Shown: positions 52,081-61,776 of the stretch, in pieces | Layout of the letters: every line of letters starts with the position of its first letter | Numbering within the stretch: the stretch's first letter is position 1 | From: Gemmatimonadaceae bacterium | Lineage (GTDB): Bacteria > Gemmatimonadota > Gemmatimonadetes > Gemmatimonadales > Gemmatimonadaceae | Assembly: GCA_020852815.1 (NCBI GenBank) | Contig: JADZAN010000002.1 | Coordinates: forward strand, 372,001 to 436,000 | Direction: 5' to 3' | DNA: 64,000 bases | The notes under the pieces: model-generated | The model's database searches: none | The model's input: only the letters and a program-made list of their open reading frames with translations | Told to the model about the DNA's origin: nothing | Made by a program: the position numbers and the translations under genes

Positions 52081-53316
52081 ATGTCAGCGATGACACCGCC
52101 CCCCGCCGATCACGTGACCCCCGAAGCGCCGGGCGCAGACCTCGCGCGTCCGTCGGTGGTGCGCCCGGCGAGCGCCGGCGAGCGCGGCCGGCGCCCGCTG
52201 CGCGTCTGCCTCGTGGGGCCATCGCTCGAGATTCTCGGCGGTCAGTCGGTGGTGCTCGCTCGCCTGCTGTCACGATTTGGGGAGACCGACGAGATCGAGG
52301 TGTCGTTCCTCCCGGTCAATCCGCGCCTGGCGGGGCCCTTCCGCCTGCTGCAACGGGTGAAGTACGTGCGCACCTTCGCGACGTCGATCGCCTACGTGGC
52401 GTCGCTCCTGCGCCGCGTGCCGCGGGTCGACGTGGTGCACGCCTTCTCGGCGTCGTACTGGTCGTTCCTCCTGGCCCCCGTTCCCGCCATGCTGGCCGGG
52501 CGCCTGTTCGGGAAGACGGTCGTGCTCAACTACCACAGCGGCGAGGCCGACGATCACCTGGCGCGCTGGCGCACGGCAATCCCGCTGGCGCGTCTCGCCG
52601 ACGTGATCGCCGTCCCGTCCGGCTACCTCGTCGACGTTTTCCGTCGCCACGGGCTGGACGCGACCGCGATCTTCAACTTCGTGGACGTGGAGCGCATCCC
52701 GTATCGCCGGCGCGAGTCACTGCGTCCTCGATTCCTCAGCAACCGCAACCTCGAGTCGCTCTACAACGTTGCATGCACCATCCGCGCGTTTGCACGGGTG
52801 CAACGCGTTCATCCGGACGCCGAGCTGATCGTGGCGGGGGATGGTCGTGAACGCGCCGCGCTGGAGCGGCTCGTCGCCGAGCTGGGGCTGCGTCACGTCA
52901 CATTCACCGGTCGCGTGGCCCCCGAGCGGATGCCCGCGCTGTACGACGACGCCGATGTCTACTTCAACTCACCGGACATCGACAACATGCCCAGTTCGGT
53001 CATCGAGGCGTATGCGGCGGGGCTCCCGGTCGTGACGACCGATGCCGGCGGCATCCCGTACATCGTGCGGCATGAGCGGACGGGGATGATGGTGCCCGCG
53101 GGCGACGATGTGCAGCTGGCGGAACAGGCGCTGCGGCTCCTCCGCGAGCCGGCGCTCGCGCTCGCGATCGCCGACCGGGCGCGCGGCGAGTGTCTCGAGC
53201 GTTACGTCTGGCCGGCGGTGCGTGACGCGTGGGTGCACCTGTACTGCGAGACCGATGCGCGCGCCGCCGGGCGCGGTGTGGGCGACGCCTCGGGCGTGCG
53301 CACGCTGGTGGCCTGA
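52081..53316 (+). CDS. GT4-type glycosyltransferase
   Basis: A 411-residue GT-B glycosyltransferase of family 4. The N-terminal donor/acceptor loop is CLVGPSLEILGGQSVVLARLL, the interdomain region has NYHSGEADDHLARW, and the C-terminal domain has LIVAGDGRERAALERLVAELG and the EX7E-type motif NSPDIDNMPSSVIEAYAAGLPVV. Retaining enzymes of this type add hexoses, often mannose or glucose. The first 35 residues are a disordered Pro/Ala lead. The gene follows the GT2 gene by 10 bases and precedes the lyase gene by 1 base, so the operon structure is tight. Confidence 0.93.
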   Translation: MSAMTPPPADHVTPEAPGADLARPSVVRPASAGERGRRPLRVCLVGPSLEILGGQSVVLARLLSRFGETDEIEVSFLPVNPRLAGPFRLLQRVKYVRTFATSIAYVASLLRRVPRVDVVHAFSASYWSFLLAPVPAMLAGRLFGKTVVLNYHSGEADDHLARWRTAIPLARLADVIAVPSGYLVDVFRRHGLDATAIFNFVDVERIPYRRRESLRPRFLSNRNLESLYNVACTIRAFARVQRVHPDAELIVAGDGRERAALERLVAELGLRHVTFTGRVAPERMPALYDDADVYFNSPDIDNMPSSVIEAYAAGLPVVTTDAGGIPYIVRHERTGMMVPAGDDVQLAEQALRLLREPALALAIADRARGECLERYVWPAVRDAWVHLYCETDARAAGRGVGDASGVRTLVA

Positions 53317-53317
53317 G

Positions 53318-55717
53318 ATGTCGATCACCCAGAAGCTGGGCAAGCTCAGGGGGCGCTCCCTGGACGAGGTGCGAGAGCGCCTCGCGCAGCGCCTCGCCGC
53401 GCTCGCCGAGCGTGCGGGATTGCGCGACGCCGGCGAGCCGTCGGACGCGCGCCTGCGCTCGGCGCTGCGCCCCGAGTGGCGCGGGCACGACCTGGCCTTC
53501 GTGGTGCGCGCGGTGCGGGAGGGTGCGCATCCGCGCCTGGCTCCGGGAATCGACGACTTGGCGTCGACCCTGGCCACGGTGCGCAGCCGCTGGCCTGAGC
53601 GCGTGACCGAGCTGGCGCGCACCGCCGACGATATCGTCGCGGGGCGCTTCGAATTGTTAGGGCACGAGACGCTGGAGATCGCCGACCCGATCGACTGGTC
53701 GCGCGACCCGTTGCGCGATGTGCGCGCCCCCGACGCGCACTGGAGCACCATCGCGTACCTCGACCCCCGCGTAGCCGGCGATCACAAGCTCGTGTGGGAA
53801 CTGAGCCGCCACCAGTTCCTCGTGACGCTCGGGCAGGCATATGCCCTCACGCGGCGCGAGTCGTACGCCGTGCGCGCGGCACGGCTCCTCGAGAGCTGGA
53901 TGGACGCCAACCCGCCCAAGCGCGGCATCAACTGGGCCAGCAGCCTCGAGGTCGCCTACCGATCGATTGCCTGGCTCTGGGCGCTGCGCTTCCTCGCTGG
54001 CTCTCCCGTGTTTGGCGATGGGCTCGTGCTGCGGCTGCTCAAGTTCCTCGAGGTGAGCGCGCGCCACCTCGAGCGCTACCTCTCCACGTACTTCAGCCCC
54101 AACACGCACCTCACGGGCGAGGCGCTTGCCCTCCTGTACCTCGGCACGCAGCTGCCCATGTTCGAGGGCGCGCCGCGCTGGCGTGACCGCGGATGGGACA
54201 TCCTGCTCGCGCAGCTGCAACGGCACGTGCGCCCCGACGGGACGTATTACGAACAGGCGACGTACTACCAGCGATACACGCTCGACATCTACCTGCACGC
54301 GCGCCTGCTGGGGAGCGCGCACGGGCTGGGCGACGTGCGTTGCGTGGACGAGGCGCTGCACCGCCTGGCCACGTCCACCGCGTGGGTGGCGCGCGCCGAC
54401 GGGACCATCCCGCTCTTTGGCGATGAGGACGGGGGGCGCCTCCTCTTCCTCGATGGTCGCCCGGGCGACGACGTGCGCGCGTCAATCGCCACCGTCGCCG
54501 CCCTCCTGGGCGACGCGGCGCTGGCTCAGATTGGCGGTGCGGCCAGCGACGAGGTGGTGTGGATGCTCGGCCGGGATGGCATGGCCCGCCTGGATCGCCT
54601 GCAGCAGGAGGGGGCGGGGTCCGGCACCCTCCTGGCCGGCGGCGCATCGACCGCCCGCGACCAGCGCGACGGCGGCCTGTTCACGATGCGCGATGGGTGG
54701 GAGGAAGACGCGGCGGTGCTCACGCTCGATTGCGGACCTTTGGGTGCGGACAATGGCGGGCACGCCCACGCCGATTCGCTGGCGCTCGATCTCGCCATCG
54801 GGAGCACTCCCGTGTTTGTCGATGCGGGGACCGTCAGCTACACCACGTCGAGCGCCGAGCGCGACCTCATGCGCTCGTCGCTGGTGCACAACACCGTCTC
54901 GCTCGACGGCGTCTCGTCCTCGGTCCCGGCCGGCCCGTTTCGCTGGGATGCCATGACGCACGGTGTGCTGGATGCGTGGCACTCGACGCCGGCCGGTACG
55001 CTCTTCGAGGGGCATCACGACGGCTACGATCGCCTGCCATCGCCGGCGCGCCATCGGCGTTTGGTGCTGGCGGCGCGCCGCGGCTGGTGGCTGGTGCGCG
55101 ACGTCATCGAGGGCGATGGGGTGCACGATGCGGTGGCCACCTTTCAGTGCGCCCCCGGGCTCGACCTCGAGGCGGAGGGCGACACGCTGCGTGTGCTGGA
55201 CGACGGGCGGCTCTTCCTGAGCGTGCGCGCGTTAGGCGCGGAGGGAACGTGGCGCCTCGACGACGGCGTCGCGTCACGCCGATACGGGGCGCGGGAGCGG
55301 GCGCGACGCGCGCGATTCGCCTTCCGGACGGCGCCACCGGCCACCGCGGTCATCTTTGCCCTCATCCGGGGCATCGGGCGCGAGTGGCGCGTGAGCCACG
55401 AACGAGAGGCGACGGCCAGCGGCCTCCGCGAGACCGTGCGCCTGCACGGCGACGAGGTGCGCGACACGGTGTCGTTTGGCGCCAGCGGCAACGCCGAGGG
55501 GGTCCAGACTGACGCCCGCGTGGCGTGGGTGAGGCGCCGCGCGTCTGATGGCATGGTGGAATCGCTCCTGGCGATCGGTGGCACGCGCCTCGAACTGGAT
55601 GGGACGCAGCTTGCCGAGCCGGCAGGGGGGGTGGTGAGCGCCATTCGGGAGCGCGGAGGGTGGCGCGTGGACCGATCAGACGTCCGCGAGGGGCCCGGCC
55701 CCGGCGCGAAACCCTAA
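53318..55717 (+). CDS. Heparinase II/III-like polysaccharide lyase domain protein
   Basis: A 799-residue protein with the two-domain heparinase II/III architecture. An alpha/alpha-toroid spans about 60-430 (SLEVAYRSIAWLWALRFLAG, STYFSPNTHLTGEALALLYLGTQ, GTYYEQATYYQRYTLDIYLH), followed by a beta-sandwich from about 450 with ADNGGHAHADSLALDLAIG, VDAGTVSYTTSSAERDLMRSS and HNTVSLDG. His, Tyr and Arg residues in these motifs are those used by lyases that cleave uronic-acid-containing chains. No signal peptide is visible, which is common for the form found inside exopolysaccharide loci, where it may trim or help synthesise the polymer. The ATG at 53318 comes one base after the upstream stop. Confidence 0.9.
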   Translation: MSITQKLGKLRGRSLDEVRERLAQRLAALAERAGLRDAGEPSDARLRSALRPEWRGHDLAFVVRAVREGAHPRLAPGIDDLASTLATVRSRWPERVTELARTADDIVAGRFELLGHETLEIADPIDWSRDPLRDVRAPDAHWSTIAYLDPRVAGDHKLVWELSRHQFLVTLGQAYALTRRESYAVRAARLLESWMDANPPKRGINWASSLEVAYRSIAWLWALRFLAGSPVFGDGLVLRLLKFLEVSARHLERYLSTYFSPNTHLTGEALALLYLGTQLPMFEGAPRWRDRGWDILLAQLQRHVRPDGTYYEQATYYQRYTLDIYLHARLLGSAHGLGDVRCVDEALHRLATSTAWVARADGTIPLFGDEDGGRLLFLDGRPGDDVRASIATVAALLGDAALAQIGGAASDEVVWMLGRDGMARLDRLQQEGAGSGTLLAGGASTARDQRDGGLFTMRDGWEEDAAVLTLDCGPLGADNGGHAHADSLALDLAIGSTPVFVDAGTVSYTTSSAERDLMRSSLVHNTVSLDGVSSSVPAGPFRWDAMTHGVLDAWHSTPAGTLFEGHHDGYDRLPSPARHRRLVLAARRGWWLVRDVIEGDGVHDAVATFQCAPGLDLEAEGDTLRVLDDGRLFLSVRALGAEGTWRLDDGVASRRYGARERARRARFAFRTAPPATAVIFALIRGIGREWRVSHEREATASGLRETVRLHGDEVRDTVSFGASGNAEGVQTDARVAWVRRRASDGMVESLLAIGGTRLELDGTQLAEPAGGVVSAIRERGGWRVDRSDVREGPGPGAKP

Positions 55718-55736
55718 CGAGAAGAGGACGTCGATC

Positions 55737-57668
55737 ATGTGCGGGATTTGCGGGATCGTCACCGGACCTCGGGGCACGCGCGCCGCGGATCGCGACACGG
55801 TGGAGCGCATGTGCCACTCCATCGTGCACCGCGGCCCCGACGGGAGCGGCTACTTCGTGGAGCCCGGCGTCGCGCTCGGACATCGCCGCCTGTCGATCGT
55901 CGACGTCACGCACGGGGCACAGCCGATGGCCTCCGACGATGGCCGCTTCACCATCGTCTACAACGGCGAAGTCTACAATCACCCGGTGCTGATGCCGCAG
56001 CTGCAAGCGCAGGGCGTCCGGTACCACACGCACTGCGACACCGAGACGGTCTTGCACCTGTACGAACGCCTGGGCAAGGCGCTGCCGACCGAGCTCCGCG
56101 GAATGTTCGCCATCGCCATCTGGGACCGGCAGGAGCGCGAGCTCTACCTCGTCCGCGACCGCCTGGGCGTGAAGCCGGTGTACTACGCGCACCTCGAGGA
56201 TGGGACGCTCGTCTTTGCCTCGGAGATCAAGGCGATCCTCGCCTCCGCGATGATCCGGCCAGCGCTCAATGCCGATGCCTTCCCCGACTACCTGGCAAAC
56301 TTCGCCCCGTCGGGCAACGAGACGATGTTCGCCGGGATCCGCCGGCTCCCCGCGGGGCACTCGCTCACCTGGAAGGATGGCGCGATCAGCATTGCCCAGT
56401 ACTGGGACCTGCACTTCGCCGAGGGAATGCTCGACGAGCGAGACGACGCCTCGCTCGTGGACGAGTATCGTGAGCGCTTTCGCGATGCGGTGCAGATGCG
56501 CCTGATGGCCGACGTCCCCCTCGGGATGTTCCTCTCCGGTGGCATCGACTCGGCGGCCATCACGGCGATGATGTCGCAACTGGTCGATGAGCCCATCAAG
56601 ACCTTCTCGGTCGCCTTTGCCGAACGCGAGGCAAACGAACTGAAGTATGCGCGCATGGTCGCGCGCCGCTACGCAACCGATCATCACGAGATCGTCGTGA
56701 GCCCGGAGAGCTTCTGGGGAGCGCTCCCCAAGCTCGTGTGGCACGAGGACGAGCCGATCGCGCATCCGTCGAGCATCGCCCTCAACTTCGTCTCGCGCCT
56801 CGCCGCCGAGCGCGTGAAGGTCGTCCTCACGGGCGAAGGGAGCGACGAAACGCTCGCCGGCTACAATCGGTATCGCATGACGGTCTACAACTCCAAGCTC
56901 GGCGCGCGCTACGAACACCTCGCGCCGCGGGCGATGCGCGCCGCGGTGAAGTCGGGGATCGATGCGCTGCCGGGATCGACGGGGTTGCGCCGGAAGCTGG
57001 AGCGGACCTTCCTGTACCTCCCCAGCGACCTGGATACGATCTACTTCGACAACTTCGCCGTCTTCGGCCGCGCGCGTCAGGCAGAGGTGCTCTCCCCCGC
57101 GATGCGCGAGCGCTGCATCGGCATCGATCCGTATGCCGCACATCACGCGGCGCTTGAGCACTCCGACGCGAGATCGCTGCTCAACAAGCTGCTCTATGCC
57201 GACACCAAGACGTACCTGCACGAACTGTTGATGAAGCAGGACCAGATGAGCATGGCGGCGTCGATCGAGAGCCGCGTCCCGTTCCTCGATCACCCGCTGG
57301 TCGAATTCGCGGCCGCACTCCCGTTGCGCATGAAGCTTCGTGGCGTGACGACGAAGCACATCCTGCGCGAGGCCATGCGACCGCATCTCCCACCGGAAAT
57401 CCTGAGTCGCAGGAAGATGGGCTTCCCGGTCCCAGTTGGAGCCTGGTTCGCCGGCGCCTGGCGACACCTGGTCGACGAGTTCGTGCTATCGCCACGCGCG
57501 GCGGCGCGCGGGCTCTTCGACATGAACGCCATCTCCGCCATCGCCGACCACCACTTGCGCGGCGAGCAGAAGCATGACCAACGCCTCTGGGCGCTCGTCA
57601 ATCTGGAGATCTGGCAGCGCATCTTCCTCGACGGCGAGAGCGTCGAGGCGATTTCGGTTGCGCCCTGA
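55737..57668 (+). CDS. asnB: Glutamine-hydrolysing asparagine synthase family amidotransferase
   Basis: A 643-residue class II glutamine amidotransferase/asparagine synthase. Cys2 (MCGICGIV) is the glutaminase nucleophile, with IVHRGPDGSG, LGHRRLSIVD and YNGEVYNH in the same domain (1-210). The synthase domain has the ATP pyrophosphatase loop FLSGGIDSAA near 265-272 and later VLTGEGSDETLAGYNRY and SRRKMGFPVPVGAWF. Length and context match the amidotransferases found in exosortase/exopolysaccharide loci and WbpS-type enzymes that amidate uronic acids, so it may modify a sugar rather than make asparagine. A good AGAAGAGGA ribosome site precedes the ATG. It lies 19 bases after the lyase gene. 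Confidence 0.94.
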   Translation: MCGICGIVTGPRGTRAADRDTVERMCHSIVHRGPDGSGYFVEPGVALGHRRLSIVDVTHGAQPMASDDGRFTIVYNGEVYNHPVLMPQLQAQGVRYHTHCDTETVLHLYERLGKALPTELRGMFAIAIWDRQERELYLVRDRLGVKPVYYAHLEDGTLVFASEIKAILASAMIRPALNADAFPDYLANFAPSGNETMFAGIRRLPAGHSLTWKDGAISIAQYWDLHFAEGMLDERDDASLVDEYRERFRDAVQMRLMADVPLGMFLSGGIDSAAITAMMSQLVDEPIKTFSVAFAEREANELKYARMVARRYATDHHEIVVSPESFWGALPKLVWHEDEPIAHPSSIALNFVSRLAAERVKVVLTGEGSDETLAGYNRYRMTVYNSKLGARYEHLAPRAMRAAVKSGIDALPGSTGLRRKLERTFLYLPSDLDTIYFDNFAVFGRARQAEVLSPAMRERCIGIDPYAAHHAALEHSDARSLLNKLLYADTKTYLHELLMKQDQMSMAASIESRVPFLDHPLVEFAAALPLRMKLRGVTTKHILREAMRPHLPPEILSRRKMGFPVPVGAWFAGAWRHLVDEFVLSPRAAARGLFDMNAISAIADHHLRGEQKHDQRLWALVNLEIWQRIFLDGESVEAISVAP

Positions 57669-57695
57669 GCGGTCGCGAGGACCGCGCGAGACGAC

Positions 57696-58949
57696 ATGCA
57701 CATTCTCTGGCTCAAGACCGAACTCCTTCATCCCGTCGACAAGGGCGGGAAGATCCGGACGTACCAGACGCTCAAGCACCTCAAGGCGCAGCACCGCGTC
57801 ACGTACCTCTGCCTCGACGACGGTACCGCCGCGCCGGACGCCGAGGCGCGCTCGGAGGAGTACTGTCACGACCTGATCCGCATCCCCTTCACGGCGCCGA
57901 GCAAGGGGAGCGGGGCGTTCTTCGCCGACCTCGCGCGCAACGTCTTCTCCACGCTCCCGTACGCCGTGGCCAGGTACCGATCCGCAGCGATGCGCGAGGC
58001 GATTCGTCGCGCCGTGCGCGAGCGCGCGATCGACCTCGTCATCTGCGACTTCCTGACTCCGTCGCTCAACGTCCCGAACGACCTCGGCGTCCCGACGCTC
58101 CTCTTCCAGCACAACGTGGAGGCGGCCATCTGGGAGCGACATACCGCGGTGGCGGTGCACCCGGTCAAGAAGGCCTACATGCGCGAGCAGTGGCGTCGCA
58201 TGCGCGCCTTCGAGCGTCACGAGTGTCATCGCTTCGATCATGTGATCGCGGTCTCCGACGCGGATCGCGATGCCTTCCGCGAGCAGTACGGCGTGACGTC
58301 GGTGAGCAGCGTGCCCACGGGCGTCGACACCGACTTCTTCCAGCCCAGCGGCGCGGTGGTGCGCCTGCCGCACAACATCGCCTTTACCGGGAGCATGGAC
58401 TGGATGCCGAATGAGGACGGCGTCGCGTGGTTCGTGCGCGACGTCCTGCCGCTCGTCAGGCAGCAGGTGGGCGATGCCACGCTTTCCATCGTTGGTCGAA
58501 ACCCGTCACCGGGAGTGAAGGCCCTCGCGTCGGCCGCCCCCGCCATCGAGGTGACGGGCACCGTTCCCGACATCCGTCCCTTCCTCGAGCGGGCCGCCGT
58601 CATCGTCGTCCCGCTCCGGGTAGGTGGTGGGACGCGCCTCAAGATCTTCGAGGCGATGGGGATGGAGCGCCCCATCGTCTCGACCACGATCGGGGCCGAG
58701 GGGCTTCCGGTCGTCGATGGTCGTGACATCCGCATCGCCGATGATGCCGCGTCATTCGCGACCGCTGTCATCCAGCTGCTGCAGGACCCCGGCGAGGGCG
58801 ATCGCCTGGGGAAGGCCGCGGCACGGCAGGTACGAGAGGAGTTTGGCTGGCAGCGCGTGACCGCGCAGTTCGCCGACGCCTGCCGCGCCACGGTCGAGCA
58901 GGTGCAACAACGACGCCCGGCCGGCCAGTCTGCCGGGCGCGCCGCCTAA
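57696..58949 (+). CDS. GT4-type glycosyltransferase
   Basis: A 417-residue GT-B glycosyltransferase. The N-terminus LWLKTELLHPVDKGGKIRTYQTLKHLK, the FQHNVEAAIWERHT motif, IAVSDADRDAFREQYGV, FTGSMDWMPNEDGVAWFV and VPLRVGGGTRLKIFEAMGMERPIVST are characteristic of glycosyltransferases of the exosortase-associated (TIGR03087-like) group. It probably adds a sugar to the lipid-linked repeat unit. It is placed between asnB and the AlgD-like gene with 27- and 23-base gaps, in the same operon. The stop codon falls in GCCTAACG. I did not see an exosortase gene in the window, so that association rests on resemblance only. Confidence 0.92.
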   Translation: MHILWLKTELLHPVDKGGKIRTYQTLKHLKAQHRVTYLCLDDGTAAPDAEARSEEYCHDLIRIPFTAPSKGSGAFFADLARNVFSTLPYAVARYRSAAMREAIRRAVRERAIDLVICDFLTPSLNVPNDLGVPTLLFQHNVEAAIWERHTAVAVHPVKKAYMREQWRRMRAFERHECHRFDHVIAVSDADRDAFREQYGVTSVSSVPTGVDTDFFQPSGAVVRLPHNIAFTGSMDWMPNEDGVAWFVRDVLPLVRQQVGDATLSIVGRNPSPGVKALASAAPAIEVTGTVPDIRPFLERAAVIVVPLRVGGGTRLKIFEAMGMERPIVSTTIGAEGLPVVDGRDIRIADDAASFATAVIQLLQDPGEGDRLGKAAARQVREEFGWQRVTAQFADACRATVEQVQQRRPAGQSAGRAA

Positions 58950-58972
58950 CGGGCACTTACCGCACGCATATC

Positions 58973-60295
58973 ATGACATCACGCATCAGTGTTTTCGGCT
59001 TGGGCTACGTCGGCTGCGTCTCTGCGGCCTGCTTTGCCAAGGAAGGGCACCAGGTGGTCGGCGTGGACGTGAACCCGTCCAAGGTCGACATGATCAACAA
59101 CGGGATCGCGACGATCGTCGAGCACGGGATCGGCGACCTGGTGGCCGAGATGCGCGCGTCCGGCCGCATGCGCGCCACGGTCGACGTGCGCGAGGCGGTG
59201 CTGGCCACCGACATCTCGCTCGTCTGCGTGGGGACGCCGAGCAAGCCGAATGGCGCGCTCGAACTCGGCTACGTCGAGCGCGTCTGCGAGCAGATCGGGG
59301 CGGCGTTGAAGGAGAAGACGACGCGCCATACCATCATCATCCGCAGCACCGTCCTTCCCGGCAGCACGCACGGCGTCGCGATCCCGGCGCTGGAGCGGTA
59401 CTCGGGACTCAAGGCCAACGTCGATTTCGGGATCGGGATGAATCCCGAGTTCCTGCGAGAGGGGACGTCGATCGAGGATTTCTACGATCCGCCGTTCACC
59501 GTGGTCGGGAGCGAGGACCCACGGACCGTCGAGGCGGTGCAGGCGATCTACGCCGGCATCGACGCGCCGTTCCATGCCGTCGCGACCGGCGTGGCCGAGA
59601 TGCTCAAGTACGCCTGCAACTGCTACCACGGGCTCAAGGTGTCGTTCGCCAACGAGATCGGGAACGTGGCCAAGGCGTTAGGCGTGGACAGTCACGAGGT
59701 GATGCGCCTGTTCTGCCTGGACACGAAGCTCAACGTGTCGCCGGCCTACCTCAAGCCGGGATTCGCGTTCGGCGGGTCGTGCCTGCCCAAGGACCTGCGC
59801 GGCCTGGCATACCGCGCTCGCACCCTCGACATCGAGACGCCGGTGCTGAGCGGGACGCTCGCCAGCAACCAGCTGCAAATCATGCGTGCCTTCGAATTGG
59901 TGGCGGCCACCGGGCGCAAGCGCGTCGGCGTGCTGGGCCTCGCCTTCAAGTCGGGGACCGATGACCTGCGCGAGTCGCCGATGGTCACCCTCATCGAGAA
60001 GCTGCTGGGGCGCGGCTTCGAGGTGACGATCTACGACAAGGAAGTGCGCAGCGCCAACATCATCGGTTCCAACCGCGACTACGTGGAGCAGGAAGTCCCC
60101 CACATCTGGGAGCTGATGCGCGCGTCGGTCGACGAGGTGCTCGCCGACGCGGACGTCATCGTCATCGGGAACGGATCGAAGGAGTTCAAGGCGATCGAGC
60201 CCACGCTTCGCCCCGGGCAGCGGGTGGTCGACCTGGTACGGGTCTTTGGTCCGAAGGTGTCCGACGGCAGCAGCTACGAGGGGATCTGCTGGTAG
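58973..60295 (+). CDS. algD: Nucleotide-sugar dehydrogenase, AlgD-like (GDP-mannose / UDP-sugar 6-dehydrogenase)
   Basis: A 440-residue NAD-dependent enzyme that oxidises the C6 of a nucleotide sugar to a uronic acid. Motifs are GLGYVG (9-14), VDVNPSKV, VCVGTPSKPNG, NPEFLREGTSI, the catalytic Cys270 in GGSCLPKDLRG, VGVLGLAFKSGTDDLRESP and a C-terminal GICW. The full pattern, including the closing YEGICW, is closer to GDP-mannose dehydrogenase AlgD than to UDP-glucose dehydrogenase, but the substrate should be treated as unproven; UDP-ManNAc is possible given wecB. It would provide the acidic sugar of the polymer and, with asnB, perhaps a uronamide. Confidence 0.9.
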   Translation: MTSRISVFGLGYVGCVSAACFAKEGHQVVGVDVNPSKVDMINNGIATIVEHGIGDLVAEMRASGRMRATVDVREAVLATDISLVCVGTPSKPNGALELGYVERVCEQIGAALKEKTTRHTIIIRSTVLPGSTHGVAIPALERYSGLKANVDFGIGMNPEFLREGTSIEDFYDPPFTVVGSEDPRTVEAVQAIYAGIDAPFHAVATGVAEMLKYACNCYHGLKVSFANEIGNVAKALGVDSHEVMRLFCLDTKLNVSPAYLKPGFAFGGSCLPKDLRGLAYRARTLDIETPVLSGTLASNQLQIMRAFELVAATGRKRVGVLGLAFKSGTDDLRESPMVTLIEKLLGRGFEVTIYDKEVRSANIIGSNRDYVEQEVPHIWELMRASVDEVLADADVIVIGNGSKEFKAIEPTLRPGQRVVDLVRVFGPKVSDGSSYEGICW

Positions 60296-60301
60296 GTGGC
60301 C

Positions 60302-61462
60302 ATGGCGCCTCCCCGCGACGCGTCGCGGATCCGCATCGTCTACTGTCTCGATTCGTTCGATACCGGTGGGACGGAACTCAACGCGGTGCGAACCGTGGAG
60401 CAGATCGATCGCTCGCGCTTCGACGTGTCGTTCGTGGCGCTCTCGGACCGCGGGGCGCTGGCTGCGCGCGTGCGCGAGGCCGGCATCCCCATCGAGGTGT
60501 TTCCCCTCAACGGATTCTTCTCCCTGCAGGCGCTGCGCAGCGGACGCGCGCTCGTGCGCTACCTGCGGCGCGAACGCGTGGACGTCCTCCACGCGCACGA
60601 TATCTACTCCAACATCTTCGCCGTCATCTGCGCGCGCATTGCCGGCGTCCCGATGGTGATCGCGTCGCGGCGATGGTGGTACGCCTCCAACCGGAAGGTG
60701 TACCTCATCCTCAATCGCTGGACCTATCGACTGGCGCATCGCGTGCTGGCCAATGCCGAGGCGGTGGGGGCGCTGGTGGCGCGCGAAGGGATCGACCCCT
60801 CGCACATCGTCGTCGTGCCCAACTTCGTGGAGGACTACGCGTTCGCAGCACCAGACGCGGCGGTGCTCACCGAGTGGCGGCGCGACCTGCGAATTGCACC
60901 TGACGACGAGACGATCGGCATTGTTGCCAACCTCTTCGCCGTGAAGGACCACGACACGCTGCTGCGGGCGTTCCAGCGCGTGGTGACGGAGCGCCCGCAC
61001 GCCCGCCTTGTCCTTGTCGGTGATGGGCCGGAGCGAGCGGCGTTGGCACGGCTCGCGTCCGGACTCGGCGTGGCCGACCGGGTGAGCTTTGCCGGGCGCC
61101 GTCCCCAGAGCCCCACCATGCACTGGCTCTTTGACGTGAGCGTCCTCTGCTCGCGGCACGAAGGCTTCCCGAATTCGGTGGTGGAAGCGATGGCGGCCGG
61201 ACGCCCCGTGGTCGCCACGCGCGTGGGCGGCATCCCCGATGTCGTGGTGGACGGCGACACGGGATATCTCGTCCCGTCCGGCGATGTCGAGGCGCTCGCC
61301 GATCGGCTCCGTTTCGCCCTCGCCAACGCCGCCGAGCGCGCGCGACTCGGGAGCGCGGGCGCCGCACGTGCGCGAAACGTCTTCCACTCCAAACGAGTGA
61401 TGGCGACGCTGGAGCGGCTCTACGCTGACTTTCTGTCGCAGGGCGGGCGCCGACTGAACTGA
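60302..61462 (+). CDS. GT4-type glycosyltransferase
   Basis: A 386-residue GT-B glycosyltransferase of family 4. It begins IVYCLDSFDTGGTELNAVRTVEQ, has VLHAHDIYSNIFAVICARIAGVP and SRRWWYASNRKVYLILN, then LANAEAVGALVAREG, NLFAVKDHDTLLRAFQRV and the EX7E-type SRHEGFPNSVVEAMAAGRPVV. The gene lies 6 bases after the AlgD-like stop. A GTG at 60296 two codons earlier is an alternative start; the ATG at 60302 with GGTGG upstream is preferred. It probably completes the repeat unit or starts a modification. It is the last gene of the plus-strand operon before a 314-base gap. Confidence 0.93.
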   Translation: MAPPRDASRIRIVYCLDSFDTGGTELNAVRTVEQIDRSRFDVSFVALSDRGALAARVREAGIPIEVFPLNGFFSLQALRSGRALVRYLRRERVDVLHAHDIYSNIFAVICARIAGVPMVIASRRWWYASNRKVYLILNRWTYRLAHRVLANAEAVGALVAREGIDPSHIVVVPNFVEDYAFAAPDAAVLTEWRRDLRIAPDDETIGIVANLFAVKDHDTLLRAFQRVVTERPHARLVLVGDGPERAALARLASGLGVADRVSFAGRRPQSPTMHWLFDVSVLCSRHEGFPNSVVEAMAAGRPVVATRVGGIPDVVVDGDTGYLVPSGDVEALADRLRFALANAAERARLGSAGAARARNVFHSKRVMATLERLYADFLSQGGRRLN

Positions 61463-61776
61463 ACGTCGTTCATTCGCACTCGTGCGTCGTTCCCGCGGCG
61501 TTTGGTGTGATGCACGGCACAGTTCGCTGCGGCTGTCGCACACCGCCGCCCGGAACGATCGGTGTAGCTTCGCCACCACACGATTAGTGGCGAGACCGCG
61601 TCATTCGAAGGCGTCGTGGCGGTTTTCGACCCTATGCGTGTATCATGTGACGGTTTCGCGCCGTATCCTGTCAGGCGCGCGGCTGCGCCGGGTGTCATCC
61701 ACCGCGTTCGCGAGTGCCATCGATCCGTCGCGCCATGCTGATCGACAGGAGCATCAGTCTCATTCCGCCTCATCTC
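61463..61776 (+). promoter_or_regulatory. 314-base region upstream of the large lipoprotein gene
   Basis: No gene is seen. The region is less GC-rich than its surroundings (for example CACGATTAGTGG and TGCGTGTATCATGTGACGG near 61580-61655), so a promoter for the lipoprotein gene is likely. A TATCAT box near 61638-61643 could be a -10 element. GAACGTCGTTC just after the upstream stop is a short imperfect palindrome. Confidence 0.4.

Noticed and set aside
59678-61579. 633-codon minus-strand open frame opposite the AlgD-like and GT4 genes
   Set aside because: Composition is His/Arg/Asp-rich and typical of an antisense shadow.
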